From: Mytilus edulis
Taxonomy: Eukaryota; Mollusca; Bivalvia; Mytilida; Mytilidae
Reading direction: 5' to 3'
DNA length: 64,000 nt
NCBI RefSeq assembly: GCF_963676685.1
Contig: NC_092352.1
Span: forward strand, 22,835,117-22,899,116
The stretch's first letter is position 1. Every line of letters begins with the position of its first letter. Both the position numbers and the translations under genes were made by a program. Shown here in pieces: positions 11,357 through 20,605 of the stretch. Under the pieces are notes generated by a model that did no database searches, was not told the DNA's origin, and saw only the letters and a program-made list of their open reading frames with translations.

Positions 11357-11703
11357 ATATACAAAATTTAGTCCTGGTATCTATGATGAGTTTATTTACA
11401 ACAACTGGGTCGATGCCACTGCTGGTGGAGATTTATTTCCCCGAGGGTATCACCAGCCCAGTAGTCAGCACTTTTTGCACTTTTTGTGCTGACATGAATT
11501 ATCATTGATATGGTTACATTTATAAATTAACTGTTTACAAAATATTGAATTTTGGAAATACTAAGGTTTATCTACCTCAGGCATAGATTACCTTAGCTGA
11601 ATTTGGCAAAACTTTTAGAAATTTAGTTCTCAATGCTCTTCAACTTCGTACTTTATTTGGCCTTTTTTTTTTTTTTTTTTTTTTTTTACCTTTTTGGATT
11701 TGA

Positions 11704-11747
11704 GCGTCACTGATGAGTCTTTTGTAGACGAAACGTGCGTCTGGCGT
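11704..11747 (+). ncRNA. Hammerhead ribozyme, type I, intact core
   Basis: Stem I is GCGTCA (11704-11709) paired with TGGCGT (11742-11747). CTGATGA lies at 11710-11716 and stem II GTCT...AGAC at 11717-11729. GAAA is at 11730-11733 and CGTGCG is a tiny stem III. Cleavage is predicted after C11741. All conserved core positions are present. Confidence 0.85.
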
Positions 11748-12042
11748 ATATACAAAATTTAGTCCTTGTATCTATGATGAGTTTATTGAGTTTGATTTTA
11801 CGAAATTTTAAGACAATTTTTTTTTCTAGTTTAGCTTTGTGATAGATTGCTTCCGTAACCTTATAACCTCTTTATTTTACAACTGAAAACGGAAATATTA
11901 ATAGTTCGTGTATTCAATCCGAATGCCATCTAAATTCTCTTGTTAGAACCATCCTTACTCCTATAGGTATAAGTACTTAGATATGTATATCAATCAAAAA
12001 CAGGTGATAAAAACATAAAGCTTCAAATAAATATATCAATAC

Positions 12043-12149
12043 CTCACAGGCGCATGTCAAGCGGGAACGAGTTTGATTGACAGACAATCGTCTGCTGTTC
12101 TCATCTAAAACATCATCAGCTTCGGTGGCAAGTGTTGACAGTAAGTAAT
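12043..12149 (-). CDS. Candidate internal exon of an unidentified gene (minus strand)
   Basis: On the minus strand a good 3' splice site (ATTTATTGTTTTTAG) is followed by 107 bp of open, less AT-rich sequence and then a 5' splice site, GAG|GTATTG. With two bases completing a split codon, the exon reads 35 codons. It starts YLLSTLATEADDV, continues through DENSRRLSVNQTRSRL and ends TCACE. The composition (Arg, Ser, Asp, Glu, few rare residues) is protein-like and contrasts with flanking DNA. No domain is recognised. I saw no partner exons on this strand, so the gene identity and the extent of its introns are unknown. A chance open stretch remains possible. Confidence 0.4.
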
Positions 12150-12159
12150 CTAAAAACAA

Positions 12160-14334
12160 TAAATGGAGCCCGTCTGAAGACAGACATGGTGTAGTTGTTT
12201 GTTGTTGTTTCCAAATTAATGCACGATAGTTGATGAGCCATCACTCAACACTGTATATTTTCACATATGTTAATGTCGGAAAATTGATTACTTGTATGGC
12301 TAATTTGAAGGCTGCATTACTTTTTGTCAATATAGAAATATTTTCCCATGAAAAAAATTCGTTTTGATCGCATCGTGAAAAGACATTATTATTATTTCTG
12401 AAAACGTTGGTACATTTTTTCGTGATTAAATGTTTTATTCTTTAAAATATATGTTTGGAAGAAAAGGAAAAATAGACCGTTAATTTAAATTGATGTACCT
12501 TAAAATTATCATGTTTTTTGCTTAACTCCAAACAGTAAAAAGACCTCAAAATTGATTTAATGTCATCGTATATTTAGCGTTATCAGTTTAACAAATCTTC
12601 AGCAGAATTTTATAATTATTTAATGATATTTTGAAATGGCACAAATTATTAAAAAGCTTAATTAAAATAACATTTCCTTCACACATATAAGAAATGTGTC
12701 CCATAAATTTACATTAATAGGAAGGTTCAATAAACGTATTTTGTTTCATAACGACATATCTTGTTCATTATGTTTGAATGATACGTAATACTGTTTTTGT
12801 TCTTTTTGATTTATGTTCCTACAGATAAAATAAGTCTTCGCGTTTCAACCATCTATACACGAATTGTTTTTATTCTATAGCGGTCGACGCGAAACTAATT
12901 TACGGAATAATTTATTAGTCAGGTGTTAACAATAGGTTTTAACGTTATACGTCAGGTAATCTTCCAAGTTCCTTGTGTTAATCAGATTGTATTGAACAGA
13001 TAGAATTCGTCAAAAACTATTAAAAAGACGAAATTACATCCAGTCAAGACAAATATAGTTATTTCATCTTATCATCGTATTAATTTATCCACGTCTTTTC
13101 TCATTGGCAGACCTATACATTTTGTTTATCGCTTTAAACAGTGACCTTTATTATTCATACGCAGTGTGTGAGAAAATCTACTATGACAGTTGTACTGTAC
13201 ATCAAAGAGATCTTAGATTGCGACATACTGCTAATAATACTAAAGTCCGACCTCAAATGTTAATGGTGGTTAAAATTATTTTACAATCAGTGGTCCTCGG
13301 GTAGGTTTCAATCTGATAAAAGGCCACCAGGAGTCGAAAGATACTCGATCAAATTGAACACTAATAGGACAGATTTATGAAATGTTAGGTTGTTAACCAC
13401 TAACAAGGCGGGTAAGTGTACCTTTTGCAATGACAATCCACCAGCTTCACAACTGAAGACCAAAACGTGTACCTTAAAACTTAAAACTGGTCTTGTAAAT
13501 GAAAGGCGGTCGTCTTCGCAACAACGAATATTTGAAGTTCTTGCAAATGATTAGTCTTTGATGTAGAAAATAAAGCAACAAAAATATCAGGTAATTTTTT
13601 TGACAACTTTCTTGTAGTATGAAGTTAAATTTGAAAGAAGTAATTATCATCAAACCATTGTTATGATTACCAAGTACAGCAAGTCCAATAGTTTTGTTTA
13701 AGACTTAACAAAAACATCAACATAAAAAAATCAATACTATAATGATGTCTGACCGAGATGTTCATTTTGCACTGGTCACTTGTTTGTGCTGATTTGTAAT
13801 GACTGTGTGAGGCTGAGCCCAAGGCTTTAAATGGAACGGTTATCTATATATTTACAGTTGTTAAAATGAATCGTCTTACATACTTTACTGAAATCATACT
13901 TAATAATATAAAAAAAGACAAATACTAATAGAAAAGGCATGATATTTTATTGACGAGATCTTCGTTAAAGCTCATTTAACAGATACTTTTTTTAAAGTGA
14001 AAACATGAATACTTTTTTCTCTATTCAAGCCGACATGTCTATCTGTCGTTTTAACATATAAAACACAAAAACACCCGTGAACGGAAATAAGTTAAACCCG
14101 TTGCCTACTACTTTATTTGGTACTTGAACAAAACTACCACCAAGCATCATAAATGGTGCGTCTGGGTCAAACTCTGTTGGCGTCTTTCGAAAAGACGATA
14201 AATATTCGATTAATTTAAAGACGCTTTGAATTGTAAATAATAGATCTTTTTTGTGTCAAGACCACGTTTACATGTTATGAAATCACATAACTTAAATAAA
14301 ACAACCTCAACAATATAAGACTTTTGATTTGTAC
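12160..14334. other. Unannotated stretch
   Basis: No gene or recognised repeat was found. A short open frame at 13104-13304 (+) has no supporting signature. Confidence 0.4.
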
Positions 14335-15575
14335 GATTGGACGCGCGTTTTGTCTACATAAGACTTATGAATGTTTCTCGAATCAAGACCGTTCGAATGT
14401 CAAATAAAACAGGACAGACATTAAAGACAATTGCTAGCCGAATATGAGGAAACTATGTGTCAATTATGAATAAGGCACGCTATTCTGGAGACAGTAAAAC
14501 TGATTTCTTCGAATTATTACAAATTAAAGAAACAGAAACAAAACGTTCATCAGCAATGAGATCGACATAGTAGTTATTAAAACTCGTCAGAGATAAAATG
14601 TTATAATTCGTTCTGCAAAACAAGCGTTTTGTCTTCAGAGGACTCATCAGTTGGGCTTATATTAATAAAAAACGTTGGAAGGCCAAATAAAATATTAATT
14701 TCAAGAATATTGGAAATCAAAAGACAGAATAATAGTACATATATGTCTAAAACAATGTATTGGGTTGAAAAACCTGAATGTTTCGATTAATTCTATATGT
14801 CATTAACAGAAAATGACAGAAAAAACCATTTCAATAACATTTGAGTCACCTCAATGTGTTGAGTACTTATCGGGTGTTAGAAACAGGGACGAAACGTCCA
14901 CCAGCGATTTCATCGATACATTGGTGGTATAATACTTATCGAAGAAACCGGGTTTATAATGTTTAACGCTATACGAGTGTTAGTCTACATACGAATCAGT
15001 TTTGCTTAAATAAAAAAACGTTGGAAGGGCAAGCAAATCCGAATTTGAAACAAATAGTTATAAAAGGCACCAGGATTATTATTTAAGAGGCTAGATGCGC
15101 TTTTCGTCTTCATAAGACTCATCAGTGACGAATAAGTACACCTACTAAAGAATTCGGATTTTTTTTAATATATGTAACTGTATTTTCTTATATCAAAGAT
15201 TTTTCTAAATATTGATACAAGTTAGTAAATTTCAAAGAATGTTTCATATATCAACACCATACATATATCAGGGAGACACTTTATTGTGTAATGCCCTGTA
15301 AAAACTGGAATAGAAATAATAAAAAAAATTATTGCTACATTAAAAAAAAAACCTTCCTGATGTGAGCTTTTGACGAATCTTGCCTAAATCTGAATTTATG
15401 ACCAACATATCTTTAATTGCTGTAGCCTATGACTTTTTGAAGACTGCTAGCATATAAAATCTCATCAAAATGATACCATGGTTAAATATTTGGATTGTCA
15501 TACGCGCGGTTCGTCTACATATGACTTCATCACTGTCAATCGAATCAAAACAGTTTGTAAGCAAAATCTAATTGT
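14335..15575 (-). repeat. Cluster of five degenerate family F copies
   Basis: Hammerhead-like segments on the minus strand occur near 14345, 14625, 14985, 15105 and 15510. A foldable-module relic lies at about 14880-14925, where GGGACGAAACGTCCACCAG is preserved. The copy at about 15093-15130 keeps CTGATGA (complement of 15119-15125), stem II and GAAA, but stem I pairs poorly. The others have lost GAAA or CTGATGA. The irregular spacing suggests an old tandem array that decayed. Confidence 0.65.
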
Positions 15576-16795
15576 TAATGATCCTTCAGACAAGAGAAAA
15601 TAGTCATCTATCTTTGAAACTTACTCTATTAAATATTGTCATATTAAAGCTGAATACTCAGCTAGTTTTCTTCTTTTAAGACGAGCATAATTTCGAAAAA
15701 ATATTCTCTCAAAAACTGATGCCACAAGTATTTTTTTCATGTTCATAGACTAAACTAATTGGATTTTTTGTAAGGTTGACAGAAAAATCTGCTTCTTTCA
15801 GTCTTAAGATATCCCATACATATAATTAATTGGAAGACAGTAAATCAACAATATGTTCCGAATCATTTTAAGTAGATTGGCTTCTGTCTTCGCTTGCATC
15901 TATTAACATGTCAGGAAAGTTGTAATCCTGATACAAAAACTAATGAATATTTGATAAATGGTAGCAATACACACCAATATGGCAGTTACAACGTCAATAA
16001 AAGCCATTCTTTTCATTTCAATACTGGCTGACTTTCAACTCCGATTATATTTACTGCCTATGTACCATTTCATTCCCGTTATCTTGACAACCGCGTAGGG
16101 ATATATCGGGACTAATTTTAGATACGATGGTTTTCGATGCCAAAACCATAGATAACTTATTTGTAATTTGTTTAAAGCATCATGATTTATAATCCTTTGT
16201 AACGTGATTGTTTCGTGTTATAGCCTGGTACTTCAAATCTCAACCAATTGAACGTAGTGATTAAATTTGTCAGAGGTTGCAAGATGGATTTTCTCTCGTG
16301 CTTTTATCAAAAATCCGTTTTGTGAGGTAACGACCACTAATTGCAATAGTACGTCTCAAAGATCAACACTAGAAAGAATAAAATATAACCTTTGGCGCTT
16401 TGTCTGACAATATTATCTTCTTTGATTAGAAGTTCGTCTCAGTTTAGATTAACAAGGTCAGAATGTTGCTTTGAAATTCATGTGATACATTTAGAATCTA
16501 GTTTGGTTAGATATATGTGATCTTATGTAATGTCTTGCCACAACATATTAAAACCCTGTCCGCCTTGTGTGTTGCTTCTCTGTGCGTTATCATTTAATAT
16601 ATTATCCATAAAACATATTTAGTAACGTTCTAATTTGTATAGTATATCATTTACATAAATTAAGCTAGTTCAAAGTAATTGTTCTTTATTCATTTTGATT
16701 CTATTTATTTGAAAATTAACATATTTTCCTTTATCTTCTATAGTATTTAGATTAAAAACCAGATCTTTAGGACGGCTATGGTATTTTTGTTGTAG
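15576..16795. other. Unannotated stretch
   Basis: No clear feature. A 39-codon frame starting MAVTTSIKAILFISILAD at 15980 (+) has a signal-peptide-like hydrophobic start but a stop soon after and no other support. Confidence 0.35.
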
Positions 16796-16874
16796 GCACC
16801 GTCACGTCCGTCCCATTTCCCCTGTATTGACGAAGAAGCAGGAACTACTTCCAGAAATCCTAGCAAAAGCATGA
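16796..16874 (+). CDS. Candidate terminal exon of an unidentified gene
   Basis: A strong 3' splice site (GTATTTTTGTTGTAG) precedes a less AT-rich block. In one frame, after one base of a split codon, 25 codons run to a TGA at 16872-16874, starting HRHVRPISPVLTKKQELL and ending LAKA. A second frame (starting APSRPSHFPCIDEE) is also open, to a TAA at 16922-16924, so the frame is not decided. No domain or partner exon was recognised. Confidence 0.22.
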
Positions 16875-17738
16875 CACCCAACTCATTGTTCTATGGTCAA
16901 AGATGTTTGAATAGATTCAAATAAGATCTGGTTTGGTAAAGGTATATAACACAGTTTGTGACATATTCACTTGATTCTGATGGAACAAATTGTGAACCCT
17001 TCTATATAGTGTTGATATAACTTATGACTGAAAGGTTTATACGATGAGAGTCCTTTCTCTGTAGGAAGGCTTCGTATATTTTAAGTATATTAAGTCAAGT
17101 AGCAAATGAGATACTTATTTAAATTTAAAATCTTTTTTTTCTACAGAAATTAATATATCTTGGAATATTTTCGGTTGAGGAGTGCCATATGTAAAATCAG
17201 AATCAATGCATATATAATCTCAAAATAGAAAGAGATAAAAGAGGTATTAAACTTAAGTATAGAAAGAGGAATTAATTCATAATTTGGTTGAAGATGAAAA
17301 CCTGTTATTAATATAGTTTTTATATTTTTCAAGGTGATAAACAATATTTTACTGAAAACTTTTTAAATCTCTAAAATGAGGCAACATTTATTGTGTTATT
17401 TACTAATGAAAATTTGTCTATCCTAACATATTCAGGAAGTAATGTTACTGGTTAAATTTCGAAACATAAATTGATATTCGTTATAACGATGATTATTTAA
17501 AGGATTGTACAGTTCTGTTCCTGCCTGGAACAAAGTGTTCATGAAGAAATATGTGTAGTTTTATAACTTTATGAACAATTTAATATTGCATTTTAATATA
17601 ATAGTCAAATTTGAAAAAAATTTTACTAATCAACGTGATTTTTGTGTGTGTATAAATGTCATCGTCACCACCAAGGGTCCTTAATTGGAACAATAAATGA
17701 GACGTCTCTTGGTATGTACGAATATTAAAGCTTTAAAG
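16875..17738. other. Unannotated stretch
   Basis: AT-rich with no gene or repeat recognised. Confidence 0.4.
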
Positions 17739-17870
17739 AATCTCAAAAAAGATACCAGGATTACAATTTGATACGTCAGATGTGCGTTTCGTCTTGAATC
17801 ATGAGTGATACTAGAATGTGACATTGAGAAGGCAAAATCAAATTCGAAGTTGAAAAGCATCTAAAACAAA
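17739..17870 (-). repeat. Degenerate family F fragment
   Basis: GATACCAGGATTACAATTTG and TGCGTTTCGTCTTGAATCAT align with the inverted ribozyme end of family F, and GAAGTTGAAAAGCATC with the pre-ribozyme segment. The hammerhead core is lost. Confidence 0.6.
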
Positions 17871-17904
17871 AACAATTTTTAAATCGTTGACAAATACGTC
17901 TAAA

Positions 17905-18305
17905 GAAAGGCTACAGTAGTATACCGCTGTTCAAAGTCATAAATCGATTGAAAAAAATATTTGGGTTACAAACTAAAATCGAGGGAAACACATCAACTAT
18001 AAGAAGAAATCATCGAAACAACAGAAACACTGAAGTGCAATAAAAAACAAAAGACAATGCAACACACACAAAAACGAATTATAAGATAACAACTGTCATT
18101 TACCTGACTTGGTACATTTGACATTGGACATTTTAAGAAAAGAAATGGTGGATCGAACCTGGTTTTGTGGCTAGCCAAACCTCGCGTTTGTATGGCAATG
18201 TTAAATATAACACCAACATGACAACATTACATGACATGACTACAGTACAAATAAATGCAAGAACGTTCAGGACAGAGAAATACACAAATAAACAACATTT
18301 CAATG
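17905..18305 (+). repeat. Family C repeat running into a family B-like module
   Basis: The copy starts AAAGGCTACAGTAGTATACC and passes CATAAATCGATTGAAA, GAGGGAAACACATCAACTAT and GACTTGGTACATTTGACATT. From about 18147 it continues as GGTGGATCGAACCTGGTTTT with the clause shared with family B internal sequence. No coding function is apparent. Other copies lie at 32350, 36674 and 42655-42850. Confidence 0.7.
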
Positions 18306-18309
18306 TGTT

Positions 18310-18486
18310 AATAGTTATCAAAGTTACCAGGTTTATAATTTAATACGCTAGACGCGCGTTTTGTCAACATAAGACTCATCAGTGACACAAAGATCAAAAT
18401 AATAAAAAAGCCAAACAAATACAAATTTGAACAGCATTGATGATCCAAAATTCTAAAAATTGTGCTAAATACGGCTTAATATTCTT
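18310..18486 (-). repeat. Family F copy with an inactivated hammerhead
   Basis: The inverted copy keeps CTGATGA and most of stem II. The GAAA box reads AAAA, a substitution of the catalytic G12, and stem II has a U-U mismatch. It includes AACAGCATTGATGATCCAAA and ends at the TACGGCT segment. A small fragment in the opposite orientation, GGCGTATTAAATTATC, follows at 18528-18570. Confidence 0.7.
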
Positions 18487-18599
18487 TTGAATCCCGTTCT
18501 CGTACTGAAATTATTCCCATCGAAATTGGCGTATTAAATTATCAGCATTGTACCTTTGATAATTATTGAGATGTGAATTCACAAATGAGGAACATCGAA

Positions 18600-18632
18600 A
18601 GTTTGAACAGCGGTATACTACTGTTGCCTTTA
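18600..18632 (-). repeat. Family C terminal fragment
   Basis: GAACAGCGGTATACTACTGT followed by TGCCTTT matches the terminal segment of family C copies in inverted orientation. Confidence 0.55.
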
Positions 18633-18639
18633 TATACCA

Positions 18640-20096
18640 CATCTTCTCTTTTTATTTTTGTATGACAATGAAACCTTCATTGATTATTATATCATTCTTA
18701 TATCACAGGTATACAAATAATTTAAGGAGAAGCAATGCTCAACTATTGTCCATAGGAATCCCAATCATCTGGTGAAAAAACTTCTAACAAAATTCTACAG
18801 GTAACAGAGACGAATTATCATACCACTACAACACATATTTCTGATTACTTTATATGCTCGAATCAGTGTTTAAAAAAAAAAGATAAAAATGAGATTTTTG
18901 CTCGTGTTACATTTATTGACATTTTATATTGATGTGAATGTTGACTGGTGTTAAAAACGAATTTCACTGCAAAAGGGTTTTAAATGGTCAAATGGTATAC
19001 CCACAATGCGTGGTAACCATGCCCACCGTCAGAAGCCTAGATGGCGTGACAATTCTACATGGGTATTTGAATTCGATCAAAGGTAGACATATTGAATTAC
19101 AGTGTTATCAATCAAGCGACTGTTAGTAAGGGGTGGTCAAAACAAATTGAATGCGACGTGTTGACAGATAGGTATTATTAAAATGACAACTATTCTGATT
19201 TAGCACCGACTTCAAAGCTCTACCGACGAATTCGATAATAAGAAAGGATAAAAATGGCGTGTTAACTGTCAAAATTGACTATCTGAGATACCAATACCTG
19301 TCATTATAATAATTGCATGTATTTATGCTAAAACTAACCATGAGCATTTACCTGTGTAAATGAGATGTAATAAGGGTATTTATGTAAAAAGAGAAAGATT
19401 ACCTGTAATATGACACAAACCTTTAATTGAAATTCTGCATAGTTGAGCATAAAACTTGGGTTATTACAGATTCATTATGATCTATTATGGAGACAAGCTT
19501 TAAATTGATATTGACATTGTACAAGGTAATATTTTTTAAAGAGTCGTGTTCTATCTAAATCACTTTGGTGGTTTAATGAAGGGATTGATGACGATGCTTC
19601 CGTTTATAATTACATTGCTTTTGAATGACAGTTTCTGAAAAGGAAAGATATATGAAAATCGTATTTGCTATGAGAATCTAAGGTTAATATTGTCTTACCA
19701 CTTAAGTATTTTCTATTTGATACCATAAACATGTCGAAATAAACGTATTTGACCCAACTTTTCATTGATAATGTAAGAATTAAATATGAGCAGTAGCCTA
19801 CTCAAACATCACATATTTTTATGAGACGATATATATCAAAATATCATTTTGGACTAGATTATTTCTTATATCAAGACGTTTCTATTCCAAATTGAACTCC
19901 CTTCCTCATATTATAAATATCAATGACAATATTTAACGGTGATGGTTCTCAATGTTGAGTTTGAAAAAGTCGTATGGAAAGCATAGTGCTTTAATGAATA
20001 CGTCCAGTCTCGTTCACTGAGACAGATTGAGCATAATATGGATTAACAGATTTCCCTTAAACAAACGACACCTATTTTGATTATTACTCACTCGTT
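18640..20096. other. Unannotated stretch
   Basis: No recognised gene, RNA or repeat. The 62-codon frame at 18938-19126 (+) lacks supporting features. Confidence 0.4.
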
Positions 20097-20605
20097 GTTT
20101 TGGAATTTTGGATCCTCAATGCTCTTCAACTTTGTAATTGTTTAGCTTTATAAATATTTTGATATGAGCGTCATTGATGAGTCTTATGTAGACGAAACGC
20201 GCGTCTGGCGTTCTAAATTATAATCATGGTACCTTTTATAACTATTTACACCACTGGGTCGATGCCACTGCTGGTGGACGTTTCGTCTCCGAGGGTATCA
20301 CCAGCCAAGTAGTCAACACTTCGGTGTTGACATGAATATCAATAATGTGGTCATATTTTTTTTTTAATTTCCAGTTAACAAAAGTTTAAATTTTTCGAAA
20401 AACTAAGGATTTTCTTATTCCAGGCATAGATTTCCTTAGCCGTATTTGGCACAACTTTTTGGAATTTTGGATCCCCAATGCACTTCAACTTTGTTATTGT
20501 TTGGCTTTATAAATATTTTGATATGAGCGTCACTGATGAGTCTTATGTAGACGAAACGCGCGTCTGGCGTACTAAATAATAATCCTGGTACCTTTGATTA
20601 CTATT
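20097..20605 (+). repeat. Family F tandem copy, 359-bp unit between two hammerheads (retrozyme-like)
   Basis: This is the clearest retrozyme-like locus. A pre-ribozyme segment and hammerhead (20165-20211) are followed by the linker GGTACCTTTTATAACTATTT and the foldable module (20266-20314). Then come GACATGAATATCAAT, CAGGCATAGATTTCCTTAGC, a second pre-ribozyme segment and a second hammerhead (20527-20570). Equivalent bases are exactly 359 bp apart. A monomer released between the two predicted cleavage sites would span 20206-20564. The upstream ribozyme has TTGATGA, a C3-to-U change, so only the downstream one looks fully competent. Confidence 0.88.
20527..20570 (+). ncRNA. Hammerhead ribozyme, type I, intact
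   Basis: Stem I is GCGTCA (20527-20532) with TGGCGT (20565-20570), six pairs including two G-U. CTGATGA lies at 20533-20539. Stem II is GTCT/AGAC with a five-base loop (20540-20552). GAAA is at 20553-20556, and stem III is only CG/CG closing a two-base loop (20557-20562). Cleavage is predicted after C20564. Every conserved core nucleotide is present. Confidence 0.9.

Larger units (their letters stand above)
11226..11787 (+). repeat. Family F tandem copy, 391-bp unit between two hammerheads
   Basis: The layout is ribozyme (11313-11356), TTTATTTACA linker, foldable module (11416-11466), AGGCATAGATTACC segment, CTCAATGCTCTTCAACTTCG, T tract and second ribozyme (11704-11747). Corresponding ribozyme positions are 391 bp apart. 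Both pre-ribozyme segments carry a long T run (11268-11295, 28 T; 11663-11687, 25 T) that the 359-bp unit at 20.2 kb lacks. This is the retrozyme arrangement. Confidence 0.85.

Noticed and set aside
15980-16099. 39-codon frame with signal-peptide-like start
   Set aside because: There is no continuation, no clear donor site and no homology impression. Hydrophobic short frames are common in AT-rich DNA.
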